Below, in pieces: positions 1 through 5,869 of a DNA stretch of 7,809 bases. The stretch covers positions 1 through 7,809 of the forward strand of contig PMST01000253.1 of assembly GCA_003168295.1 (NCBI GenBank). The letters run 5' to 3'. Within the stretch, counting starts at the first letter, position 1. Each line of letters starts with the position of its first letter. The DNA comes from Actinomycetota bacterium. GTDB lineage: Bacteria > Actinomycetota > Actinomycetes > Streptosporangiales > Streptosporangiaceae. Made by a program: the position numbers and the translations under genes. The notes beneath the pieces are model-generated. The model saw only the letters and a program-made list of their open reading frames with translations. It was not told the DNA's origin and ran no database searches.

Positions 1-1
1 C

Positions 2-79
2 GCGCTGGCCGAGGCGCTGGCGGACCTGCGGCAGGTCACCCGCGCGGGGCTGGCCCGGCTCGGGCTGGACCCGGCATGA
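2..79 (+). CDS. 3' end of an unidentified gene, cut by the window edge
   Basis: The frame is open from base 2 to a TGA at 77-79 and reads ALAEALADLRQVTRAGLARL, then GLDPA and stop. Codon use is strongly G/C at third positions, as in real genes of this window. Its stop overlaps the ATG of the next gene (ATGA), so the two are probably translationally coupled in one operon. The visible 25 residues look helical and carry no diagnostic motif. In actinomycetes, membrane proteins starting with the YPRAWRERYGEE motif often follow a PadR-type regulator gene. PadR is therefore a guess from context, not something the sequence shows. Confidence 0.6.
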   Translation, partial: ALAEALADLRQVTRAGLARLGLDPA

Positions 80-981
80 AGCCCGCGAGCCTGCTCCGCT
101 GGTACCCGCGGGCGTGGCGCGAACGGTACGGCGAAGAACTGCTGGCGCTGATCCAGGACAACCTGGATGAGGGGCGGCCGGCCTGGCGGTTGCAGCTCAG
201 CATGATCTGGGGCGGCCTGAGCGAACGAGGCCGCCAGGCGCGGCACGCCGCGAAAGCAGCGTTCCAGCGCCCGGGCCGGTCTGACAAAGGGAGCACGATA
301 CTCGCGGCCGGGCTGATCTGCGGCGTTGGCCTCGGTAGCCTCACGTCGTCGCCGTCGTCGGCGGCGCGAGCATGGCAGGCGGTGGCCCTGGATGCGGTGC
401 TGGCGGCGGTCGCCTTGACCGGTGCGCTGGTCCTGGCCGACGGGCTGGCCGCCCTTCCCGCGCTGGTCAGGTTCTTGCGGGCGGGCGGCTGGCCGAAGAT
501 CTGGCGCCGGGTCGGGTGGGCGGCGGGAGCGACCGCGGCGGCCGGCGGCGGCCTGGTCTTCGTCTGGGGTTCTGATTGGCAAACTTCGCGGAACGTCTCG
601 TGGGCCACCCTGGCCGGCCTCCTCGTGGCCGGGCTGGCGATGACGGGCGCGATCGGGCTGTGGTCCGCCACTGCCACCGCCACGGCCAGGCACCTCATGC
701 TCACACCCCGGGTCCGAGCCGCCCAGCTCATGCTGGGCGCGGTGCTCCCGACCGCGGTCCGGGCCATGGTCGCCGCCTTCGCCCTCTGGTGGTCGGCGAT
801 TCACCCCTCCTCGGTCACGCTGCTCGTCCTGGCCATGGTCAACCTAGCCCTGGCGATCGTGCTCGCGCCGGCGCGGATCGGGCGGGCCGTCCGCCTGGGC
901 CGGCGGCTGCGGTCCGCCGCCAGCGGGGCGGCGATAATCAACCCGTCCGCGCAGCGGGCACACGGCCGTCACCGGGCTTAA
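76..981 (+). CDS. Polytopic membrane protein with N-terminal YPRAWRERYGEE motif
   Basis: A 301-residue protein. Residues 9-21 (WYPRAWRERYGEE) followed by LLALIQDNLDEGRP form the short cytoplasmic helix that opens a large actinobacterial group of uncharacterised membrane proteins, often downstream of a transcriptional regulator. After a basic linker (about 50-72), roughly six hydrophobic segments can be seen: 73-91, 99-122, 145-164, 174-197, 215-239 and 246-266. The C-terminus is basic (RIGRAVRLGRRLR), as expected for an inside-facing tail. The ATG start overlaps the preceding stop (ATGA), so it is probably co-transcribed with that gene. No catalytic or transporter signature is visible, so its function is unknown; a role in membrane sensing or as an accessory to its regulator neighbour is inference. 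The gene ends TAATAA. Confidence 0.85.
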   Translation: MKPASLLRWYPRAWRERYGEELLALIQDNLDEGRPAWRLQLSMIWGGLSERGRQARHAAKAAFQRPGRSDKGSTILAAGLICGVGLGSLTSSPSSAARAWQAVALDAVLAAVALTGALVLADGLAALPALVRFLRAGGWPKIWRRVGWAAGATAAAGGGLVFVWGSDWQTSRNVSWATLAGLLVAGLAMTGAIGLWSATATATARHLMLTPRVRAAQLMLGAVLPTAVRAMVAAFALWWSAIHPSSVTLLVLAMVNLALAIVLAPARIGRAVRLGRRLRSAASGAAIINPSAQRAHGRHRA

Positions 982-1090
982 TAATTTAGAAGCACTCCGT
1001 CCCTGCTGACAGACACCCTCCGGGCCGCGTTCCCGCGATGAGTTCCGGGTGGCTCCGCCGTCCTAGATGCGACAGACCAACTCGATGCCT

Positions 1091-1105
1091 GGCCGGATGC
1101 CGGCC
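1091..1105 (+). promoter_or_regulatory. Hairpin just upstream of the lipoprotein ribosome binding site
   Basis: GGCCGG-ATG-CCGGCC is a perfect 6-bp inverted repeat with a 3-base loop. It ends 1-2 bases before the GCGGGAG that probably serves as Shine-Dalgarno for the ATG at 1121. In RNA it would form a very stable stem next to the ribosome binding site and could affect initiation. Chance occurrence is plausible at this GC content. Confidence 0.3.
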
Positions 1106-1120
1106 GCGGGAGCGTGAGCC

Positions 1121-2809
1121 ATGAGCAAGGGAGCCAGGACGACGGGCGGCCGTCGGCCTGCAGTGGCGGGCGCGGCGTTTGTGGTCGCGGCAGGCCTCAT
1201 CGCCGCCTGCTCGGGCGGCAGCAGTAGTAGCAGCAGCAGCAGCCCGAGCACCCTGGCGTGCCCGTCCAAGCACGGCGCGGCGGTCACCGGGACCGCCGCG
1301 ACCGCCCCGGCCGCAACGGGCGTGGCCGCGGCGGGCTGGACCCTGCCGGACGCGGACCTGGCGAACACCCGCGACGTGGCCAGCGCGATCACCAGCGCGA
1401 ACGTCTCCAAGCTCGGGGTGGCGTGGACCGTGCCGCTGACGATATCCACGACCCGTACCGACGGGGCCTACGCGACCACGCCCGTGATCGTGAACGGGGT
1501 GGTGTACGTCCAGGACCTGGAGTCCGACGTGATGGCGATCAGCCTGGCCACCGGCAAGGTCTTGTGGAGGCACGCCTACAACTCGCCCAACGGCGGCCCG
1601 GACGGCGTCACCGTCGCCGGCGGGGTCGTGTACGCGGCCACCAATAGCGCCGCGGTCGCCCTGGACGCCGCGACCGGAACGCAATTGTGGAGCCGGACGC
1701 TGATCGGCAACGACCACGAGGGCATCGCCATGGCGCCTGGCTACAACCACGGCACCGTGTACGTATCCACCGTGCCGGCCAACGTGACGGGCCAGTACCT
1801 CCCCGGCGGCGAGGGGATCTTGTGGGCGCTGAACGCCAGGACCGGCGCGCCGGAGTGGTCCTGGAACCAGGTGCAGAACCTGTGGGGCAACCCGGGCGTC
1901 AACTCCGGCGGCGGGCTGTGGTACACGCCGACGTTCGACGCCCAGGGCAACATCTACCTGGGCATCGCCAATCCCGGCCCGCTCTTCGGCACCAAGAAAT
2001 ATCCGCTGGGGAGCAGCCGGCCAGGCCCTGACCTGTACACCGACTCGGTGGTCAAGCTCAGCCCGGCCGGGAAGCTGCTGTGGTACTACCAGCTTACCCC
2101 GCACGACCTGTACGACTGGGACCTGCAGAACGCGCCGGTACTCAGCACCGCGGACGGGCGGCCGGTGGTGATCGACGGCGGCAAGGCCGGCATCCTCATC
2201 GAACTGGACGCGCAGACCGGCAAGCTGCTGTGGCAGCTCCCGGTGGGCGGGCACGACGGGCACCAGAACGACGGGCTGCTCACCGAGCACGCCACGCCCG
2301 GCTCGCGCGGCCTCCTGCCCGCGAAGTACTGCCTCGAGCCGAGCATTTTCGGCGGCATCTTGACCCAGCTGGCCAGCAACGGCTCCACCACCTTCGCCGC
2401 CGTCAACGACCTCGCGCTGCCTGCCACCCCGGTTGACTACACCGGCTCTGTGACCACCGTCCTGCAGGCTATCCAGAACGCCACCGGCGAGATGGTCGCG
2501 GTCAACCAGGACACCGGCACCATCGAGTGGGACACCCTGCTGCCGGCCTCGCCGTACGGCGCCGCGACGGTGACCAACGACGTCGTGTTCACCACCACCT
2601 TCAAGGGCTACCTGTACGCCCTCGACGCGGCCACCGGGGTCATCGTGCTCAAGACACTGCTGTCCGCCGGGACCAACGCGCCCGTCGCCGTCGACGGCGA
2701 CTACGTCATCGCCGGCGCCGGCTCCGCGATGTCTCCTGCGCAGCGGAACATGATCATCGCCTACAAGCTCGGCGCGACAGGCAAGCTCCCCGACACCGTG
2801 GGCTCATAA
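1121..2809 (+). CDS. Secreted PQQ-type beta-propeller lipoprotein, quinoprotein dehydrogenase-like
   Basis: A 562-residue protein. The N-terminus has a basic stretch (RRPAV), a hydrophobic core (AGAAFVVAAGL) and a lipobox IAAC with the lipidated Cys at residue 30. It is followed by a run of eight Ser, so it is an exported, membrane-anchored protein. Propeller blade motifs (xALDAxTGxxLW) recur near 137-149, 179-190, 233-247, 358-371, 457-470 and 497-510. WYYQLTPHDLYDWDLQNAPV (321-340) matches the conserved THDxWDxD region of PQQ-dependent alcohol/methanol dehydrogenases. GGEG (229-232) and NPGP (284-287) sit where the family has its metal-ligand Glu and Asn. The family RPGDN segment reads RPGPD (300-304), so the catalytic Asp appears displaced. 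No cytochrome c CxxCH and no vicinal Cys pair is seen. It may be a quinoprotein oxidoreductase or a propeller that has lost catalysis. The start has GGGAG 8-10 bases upstream, and the length is normal for the catalytic domain. Confidence 0.9.
   Translation: MSKGARTTGGRRPAVAGAAFVVAAGLIAACSGGSSSSSSSSPSTLACPSKHGAAVTGTAATAPAATGVAAAGWTLPDADLANTRDVASAITSANVSKLGVAWTVPLTISTTRTDGAYATTPVIVNGVVYVQDLESDVMAISLATGKVLWRHAYNSPNGGPDGVTVAGGVVYAATNSAAVALDAATGTQLWSRTLIGNDHEGIAMAPGYNHGTVYVSTVPANVTGQYLPGGEGILWALNARTGAPEWSWNQVQNLWGNPGVNSGGGLWYTPTFDAQGNIYLGIANPGPLFGTKKYPLGSSRPGPDLYTDSVVKLSPAGKLLWYYQLTPHDLYDWDLQNAPVLSTADGRPVVIDGGKAGILIELDAQTGKLLWQLPVGGHDGHQNDGLLTEHATPGSRGLLPAKYCLEPSIFGGILTQLASNGSTTFAAVNDLALPATPVDYTGSVTTVLQAIQNATGEMVAVNQDTGTIEWDTLLPASPYGAATVTNDVVFTTTFKGYLYALDAATGVIVLKTLLSAGTNAPVAVDGDYVIAGAGSAMSPAQRNMIIAYKLGATGKLPDTVGS
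1220..1243 (+). repeat. AGC/AGT trinucleotide run encoding poly-Ser after the lipobox
   Basis: Eight tandem AGY codons encode Ser34-Ser41, directly after the lipidated Cys30 and SGG. Such a tract is a flexible tether between membrane anchor and propeller. The near-pure AGC run could slip in replication, but changes would be whole codons and alter only tether length. Confidence 0.75.
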
Positions 2810-2830
2810 CCCGACTCAGGCCTGACGGCG

Positions 2831-2849
2831 GGACCCCTGGCGGTCCAGG
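2831..2849. terminator. Possible weak terminator between convergent genes
   Basis: The 99-base gap between the propeller gene (ending 2809) and the convergent minus-strand gene (ending 2909) contains CCTGG-CGGT-CCAGG at 2836-2849. An alternative pairing is GGACC (2831-2835) with GGTCC (2842-2846). No T-tract follows on either strand. The stem is short, so this is only a candidate. Confidence 0.25.
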
Positions 2850-2908
2850 CGCAGCGGACCCGTCTAGTTATCGACAATCCGCTGGTCCGGGAACCACCCG
2901 TCTGCAGC

Positions 2909-3166
2909 TCAGCTCAGGACGTGAAGTTCCGCTAGTTGGTCAGCGGGCAGATCCATTGCCTCCGCCAGAGACCTCAGCTCGTCACGCTCGTCCGCGGTGA
3001 CCGGGGCGCGCGTCAAGCTCAGGCTGGCGATCAGCAGGTCAACTAGTTCCTGCCATTCACCGCCGTCAGCCATAGACCGCATACCGTCGAGGTCTTGCGG
3101 GCGAACCCGGTCGGCATAGCGATCCGGAAGCGCCTCGACCCGCTGAATGACGTCAGCTTCGTTCAC
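2909..3166 (-). CDS. Small acidic helical protein, candidate immunity protein/antitoxin for the EndoU toxin
   Basis: An 85-residue protein starting at GTG (3166-3164), with AAGGAG at 3172-3177 five bases upstream. The start overlaps the stop of the toxin gene as GTGA, so its translation is coupled to the toxin. It is acidic (for example TADERDELRSLAEAMDLPAD) with helical stretches at about 3-13, 35-52 and 57-82. It has no signal peptide, membrane segment or cysteine. I do not recognise a named domain. Toxin domains of the EndoU class in polymorphic and CDI-type systems are regularly followed by a short gene for a cognate inhibitor, and this gene has the position, size and coupling expected of one. 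The immunity or antitoxin role is inferred from context only; a more general partner or unrelated protein is possible. Confidence 0.8.
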   Translation of the reverse strand: MNEADVIQRVEALPDRYADRVRPQDLDGMRSMADGGEWQELVDLLIASLSLTRAPVTADERDELRSLAEAMDLPADQLAELHVLS

Positions 3167-3762
3167 GGTTTCTCCTTCGGGTTCTTGACCACACCCGGGC
3201 TGTCGGCGTCCGGCCACGCTGACCAGATCCTCCCATCGGGAAGGACGATGACGGTAATACCGACGTCGTCGCGCTGGCCGTGCACCCGCCATCTGTGGTT
3301 GGGCTGGAAAACGGCCAGGTCATCGGGCGCGCGGGCTACCTCTCGGACATTCCCCATAATCTTGTCGTCGTCCCACCCAGCCGGGAATTCCGTTTTTCCT
3401 GGCCTCCCTGTCCCGTGCCGGTGCCCGCCGCCCCAGTTGTCCCCGTCGAGGATGTGCTTGGTGCGTTCGGGTGTCGTGCGCAATGAATCGAGCGAAGGAG
3501 GATCTGGGTGGTCTTCGACCGCTTCGGTGTTCCACGCTGATCGCGTCCGGGTGGTGCTGGAGGCGGTTTCAGCCCTGTCAGAACCGGTCATCTGCTGATC
3601 CCGGGCGTGCAACACCTCGTAGTACTCTGCACGACTACGTACTTCCGCGGGCTGAGTATCTGCCGCACGACTGGTGTCTTGCCGATCGGGCTCTTGCCCT
3701 TTCTCCGGTCCGCGCCGTTCGGAATCGTCGGCATATGCACCGAAGGGGCCGTCGACCGCCAC
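3163..3762 (-). CDS. EndoU-family RNase toxin domain protein without visible delivery domain
   Basis: A 199-residue protein. The C-terminal half matches bacterial EndoU nucleases (BECR fold, the class found in CdiA-CT toxins): HILDGD (103-108), GGGHRHG (111-117), RPGKTEFPAGW (120-130), then DDVGITVIVLPDGRIWSAWP (165-184). Likely catalytic residues are His103, His114 or His116, and Lys123. IWSAWP stands where family members usually have a T-x-Y-P ending. Such toxins cleave RNA, often tRNA. The N-terminal half is hydrophilic and disorder-prone with one helical patch (RSRAEYYEVLHARDQQ, 42-57). No signal peptide, WXG/LXG, RHS or other delivery module is seen. The start at GTG 3762 has GAGGAG (3769-3774) six bases upstream; an in-frame GTG at 3789 lacks a good site and lies upstream of the predicted transcription start. 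The stop overlaps the next gene (GTGA). Alternatively it could be a relict toxin tip. Confidence 0.85.
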   Translation of the reverse strand: MAVDGPFGAYADDSERRGPEKGQEPDRQDTSRAADTQPAEVRSRAEYYEVLHARDQQMTGSDRAETASSTTRTRSAWNTEAVEDHPDPPSLDSLRTTPERTKHILDGDNWGGGHRHGTGRPGKTEFPAGWDDDKIMGNVREVARAPDDLAVFQPNHRWRVHGQRDDVGITVIVLPDGRIWSAWPDADSPGVVKNPKEKP

Positions 3763-3789
3763 CCGGATCTCCTCTTGCTCCCGGGTCAC

Positions 3790-3819
3790 ACATTACCTGT
3801 GGCCCGGAACGCCCCTCAA
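3790..3819 (-). promoter_or_regulatory. Candidate promoter of the EndoU toxin/partner operon
   Basis: On the minus strand, TTGAGG (3819-3814) is separated by 18 bases from TAATGT (3795-3790), close to the sigma-70-type consensus. Transcription would begin near 3783, leaving a leader of about 20 bases that contains the GAGGAG ribosome binding site and GTG start at 3762. The -10 box overlaps the TAA stop of the HxlR remnant, so the toxin unit carries its own promoter in the tail of that fragment. Confidence 0.45.
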
Positions 3820-4023
3820 CGTCTGCGTGGTAAGGGGTTTGGCGGGGCGATCGTTCACCATTTCTTCGTCGTATTGTCTGCGGGCCGCGGCGATGGCGTA
3901 GCGGTGTCGTTCGGCCCACGCGGTGAGGGCCGCGAAGGAGTCGCCGAGTTCCCGTGCGATGGGGGTGAGGCTGTAATCGACCTTGGGCGGCACAGTCGGG
4001 TATACGGTCCGGACGAGCAGCAA
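3793..4023 (-). pseudogene. 5'-truncated HxlR-family regulator gene fragment
   Basis: The reading frame encodes LLVRTVYPTVPPKVDYSLTP, then IARELGDSFAALTAWAERHR and on to a TAA at 3795-3793. This is the wing and dimerisation-helix half of an HxlR regulator. The N-terminal half, including the recognition helix, is missing. In frame, only a TTG at 4023 could start it, and a TAA lies eight codons upstream (4047-4045). Bases 3868-4020 match the HxlR gene at the right edge with 7 mismatches in 153 bases, four of them synonymous and three conservative (Tyr/His, Asp/Glu, Val/Ile). It therefore probably diverged as a working gene before being cut. Its tail after Gln-Tyr-Asp differs from the other copy. 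As it stands it cannot bind DNA like a normal HxlR protein. Confidence 0.75.
3868..4020. repeat. Direct repeat copy A (HxlR C-terminal segment)
   Basis: This 153-base stretch aligns without gaps to 7570-7722 in the same orientation, with 7 mismatches (about 95% identity by hand count). Similarity stops abruptly on both sides. The two copies enclose about 3.5 kb holding the DUF1841-like, PH-like and XRE/TPR genes, and could recombine with each other. Confidence 0.85.
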
Positions 4024-4115
4024 CCCAGAGGTGTTCCCGATCGGTTAGTCCGCGTCCAGTTGCCGCAACCGTCCCTCCGGCGTGGAGGTGCCGAGGACAG
4101 ATCCAGGGGTTGACG

Positions 4116-4709
4116 TTACCGCAGACCGAGTTCCTCCGGCGGCGGCCAGTCCCCAGGCAGTGCGTTGAGCCGCCGGATGTAATCAGCCCGATCGAACTGC
4201 CGCTTCTCGGTCATGACCCGGTTAAAGTCCTCGCTGACCAGTTCCATGATCATGTGCATCACGTTGTGCCAGTCGTAGCCGAGCCCGGCCAGCCGCTGAA
4301 CCGTCTGCCACGTCTCAGGCGGGTCGTCGGCCAGCAGCTGGTTCGCGACCACTGTGTGCAGCGTGACGTGCAGCCTCGGGTTCATCGGCTCGCCGCTGGC
4401 GGTAGTGATCTCTTCATGCCGCTCGAGCGCCCGTGCCATCTCGGGGTGCTGTGCCTCGAGCAGGAACCCGCGCTCGTCCTCGTCGTCCGGATTCAGCAGC
4501 TTCAGGTCGAGCTCTCGATAGGTGCCATGCCCAGCGGGTACGGCCCAAGACCGCCGGTCGCCCGGGAGCGGCTCGTCGAACCAGTCCGTCGTCTGCTCGG
4601 CCTGCCAGGTGGACAAACCCCGGATTGGCCTGTGGCCTGACGCCGAACGCCGACCCGCCTTGCTACTCCGCCCACGGCCAGGCGGACGCCCGCGACTCTT
4701 TGGACTCAC
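4116..4709 (-). CDS. DUF1841-like protein with basic AT-hook-like N-terminus
   Basis: From GTG at 4709 the protein has 197 residues. It starts SPKSRGRPPGRGRSSKAGRR, a basic, RGRP-containing stretch resembling an AT-hook. An acidic linker follows. The C-terminal domain, from about residue 67, has LLNPDDEDERGFLLEAQHPE, then NPRLHVTLHTVVANQLLADD, DPPETWQTVQRLAGLGYDWH and NVMHMIMELV. This resembles DUF1841-type proteins (NPRLHLALHE-VANQLW, DDPPE, LGYDRHEVLHML), whose function is unknown. The spaced His residues of this pattern recall a metal site, but none is demonstrated. The frame is open 38 codons further, to an ATG at 4823, which has no ribosome binding site. The GTG also lacks one, but GATACT lies 14 bases upstream, compatible with near-leaderless expression. 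The start is therefore uncertain. Confidence 0.75.
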   Translation of the reverse strand: MSPKSRGRPPGRGRSSKAGRRSASGHRPIRGLSTWQAEQTTDWFDEPLPGDRRSWAVPAGHGTYRELDLKLLNPDDEDERGFLLEAQHPEMARALERHEEITTASGEPMNPRLHVTLHTVVANQLLADDPPETWQTVQRLAGLGYDWHNVMHMIMELVSEDFNRVMTEKRQFDRADYIRRLNALPGDWPPPEELGLR

Positions 4710-4946
4710 CGCACGATTGTCCCAGTATCTGACGACCGTCGCACCGCCGATCCAGAACCTGCGGTCACCTAGCCCCGGACCGTTCCGCTGGGTTATTTGC
4801 CCGGTCAGCTTTCCAATACCCATCTGCTATGGAGAACCCGGTCATGACAGTCCTGGTGCCGGTGACTGCTGGCGCTGAGGCACTGCCGTCCGGAGGTGGA
4901 GCGGCAAGCTGTTCGAGGGGTTGGGCGCCGGGTGAGCAGCTGGGGG

Positions 4947-4955
4947 TAATATACT
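4947..4955 (+). promoter_or_regulatory. Candidate -10 region for the PH-like membrane gene
   Basis: An isolated AT-rich stretch, TAATATACT, lies in otherwise GC-rich DNA 47 bases before the ATG at 5002 and contains the good -10 hexamer TATACT (4950-4955). No -35 box is recognisable at 16-18 bases spacing, so it may be an alternative-sigma or activator-dependent promoter, or a coincidence. Confidence 0.35.
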
Positions 4956-5001
4956 TAGATCATCTCTGACCTGCCAACCAGGTTGAGGGGTCGTGTTATT
5001 A

Positions 5002-5517
5002 ATGCGCTCCTATCGGACGGTAACTGGGAAACTGGTACGCCTTTATGTGTGCATGGTTGTAGTTGGATTCGGCGCTGCCGTGCTGGGAGTTGCGGAGATC
5101 GCGGCGGCCGGTAAGTCGCCGGCTAGTCATGGCTTCCAGCACGTATACGTGAGTTGGGATCTCCCGGCAGGATTCGCTTTCATGCTGATAGGCGGCTTCC
5201 TCCTCCGCTTTCGGGTGGCCGTTAGCAAGGACCGGTTGACGACCTACAATGTGCCAAGCGCCCGAAGAGCCGCAAGGGAAGAAATCGCGGCAATCGAACT
5301 CCGGACAAAGCCGTGGGGAATTTTGACCGGGCCGACTCCTGTCCGGGTCCCGTATGTAAGACTTAAAAATGGTTCTGGGTTTTGGCTATATCCCCTAGCG
5401 GGAAATGGGGCGACGTTGGCGCCTCAGCCCAAGCAGCTAGCTATGCTCAGCGAGATCCGTACCACACTCGGCGTGGGCGGTGAAACCAGTTCTGGATGGC
5501 CTACCACCGATAGTTAG
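5002..5517 (+). CDS. Two-TM membrane protein with PH-like cytoplasmic domain
   Basis: A 171-residue protein from ATG 5002, which has GAGGGG (4985-4990) 11 bases upstream. A GTG at 4993 would add Met-Leu-Leu, encoded by two TTA codons, but lies only 2 bases from that site. Two hydrophobic segments occur near residues 12-35 and 53-69. The following RFRVAVSKDRLTTYNVP, EEIAAIELRTKPWG and VPYVRLKNGSGFWLYPLAG have the beta-strand spacing of short actinobacterial PH-domain (bPH) membrane proteins. Such proteins are of unknown function. The gene is visibly lower in GC than its neighbours (AAA, AAT, TTT and TAT codons in the second half), suggesting recent acquisition. It stands alone on the plus strand. 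I am confident it is a membrane protein and less so of the PH assignment. Confidence 0.75.
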   Translation: MRSYRTVTGKLVRLYVCMVVVGFGAAVLGVAEIAAAGKSPASHGFQHVYVSWDLPAGFAFMLIGGFLLRFRVAVSKDRLTTYNVPSARRAAREEIAAIELRTKPWGILTGPTPVRVPYVRLKNGSGFWLYPLAGNGATLAPQPKQLAMLSEIRTTLGVGGETSSGWPTTDS

Positions 5518-5528
5518 CTTGTCCGTGC

Positions 5529-5553
5529 CCCGGTGACGGTATGACGCTCCGGG
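5529..5553 (+). terminator. Weak inverted repeat after the PH-like gene
   Basis: CCCGG (5529-5533) and CCGGG (5549-5553) can pair across a 15-base loop, 11 bases after the stop codon. The stem is short and no T-tract follows, so termination here is only possible. Confidence 0.2.
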
Positions 5554-5788
5554 TCGAGCTTCAGGCGAGCCCGTCGTAGTTGTGCAGGTTTCAGTGGCGG
5601 TGACGCTGCAGTGACGGCTGCTCAGCAGTATGGGACTGCTCCAGGTCTGACCGTCTTGATGGGGTGAGCATGGGTGGTCTGAGCCTTCCGCAGCAGCGGC
5701 GCCCTGGCTGAGCACGTCGACCTAGACGCAATCCGCAGGCAGGTCTCGGTGACCCTGCCCGACTGAGCAGCGCAGGAGCGTGGCAACG

Positions 5789-5807
5789 GTTTGCACAGCC
5801 TGCAAAC
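5789..5807. promoter_or_regulatory. Perfect inverted repeat upstream of the regulator, operator candidate
   Basis: GTTTGCA-CAGCC-TGCAAAC has perfect 7-bp arms and a 5-base centre, giving a centre-to-centre distance of about one helical turn, typical of sites for dimeric helix-turn-helix proteins. It lies 28 bases upstream of the -10 box of the XRE/TPR gene. An alternative promoter, TTGCAC-N16-TGTACT, would begin inside it. Autoregulation by the adjacent XRE protein is the simplest inference. Confidence 0.45.
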
Positions 5808-5819
5808 GCACGTGTACTC

Positions 5820-5840
5820 AGCGCAAGATGCGCTTATAGT
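5820..5840 (+). promoter_or_regulatory. -10 box with abutting inverted repeat for the XRE/TPR gene
   Basis: AGCGCA-AGA-TGCGCT (5820-5834) is a perfect 6-bp inverted repeat touching TATAGT (5835-5840), a good -10 hexamer. Transcription would start near 5847, giving a leader of about 23 bases with GGAGG at 5860-5864. A protein bound to the repeat would cover the spacer and block RNA polymerase. No consensus -35 is seen (GTGTAC at 17-base spacing). Confidence 0.45.
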
Positions 5841-5869
5841 CGAACAAGGATGTCTATCCGGAGGAGTTG

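Larger units (their letters stand above)
5518..5869. other. Gene-poor stretch before the XRE/TPR regulator
   Basis: These 350 bases hold no reading frame with convincing codon use on either strand. On the minus strand a short end LHNYDGLA and stop (near 5562-5590) looks protein-like, but a stop closely precedes it and no family could be assigned. The right end contains the two inverted repeats, the -10 box and the ribosome binding site of the regulator gene. The rest may be degraded coding sequence from earlier rearrangement. Confidence 0.5.

Noticed and set aside
986..2290. A 434-codon open frame on the minus strand opposite the propeller gene
   Set aside because: It is antisense to a clearly coding gene, is rich in Arg/Val/Gly/His as expected of a reverse-complement shadow at high GC, and has no recognisable domain.
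3763..3789. Extended toxin start at GTG 3789
   Set aside because: There is no Shine-Dalgarno before it, and the predicted transcription start lies downstream; GTG 3762 has GAGGAG at ideal spacing.
3607..4113. A plus-strand open frame of 168 codons across the HxlR fragment
   Set aside because: The minus strand carries recognisable HxlR and EndoU protein sequence here; the plus frame has no family resemblance.
4045..4116. Short minus-strand frame ending TPEGRLRQLDAD and stop at 4045
   Set aside because: It looks faintly protein-like and may be a gene remnant, but it is too short, runs out of frame into the DUF1841-like gene, and matches no family I recognise.
5437..5715. Minus-strand frame of 92 codons between the PH-like and XRE genes
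   Set aside because: Low-complexity, Thr/Ser/Gly-rich translation with no start signal, overlapping the end of a better-supported gene.
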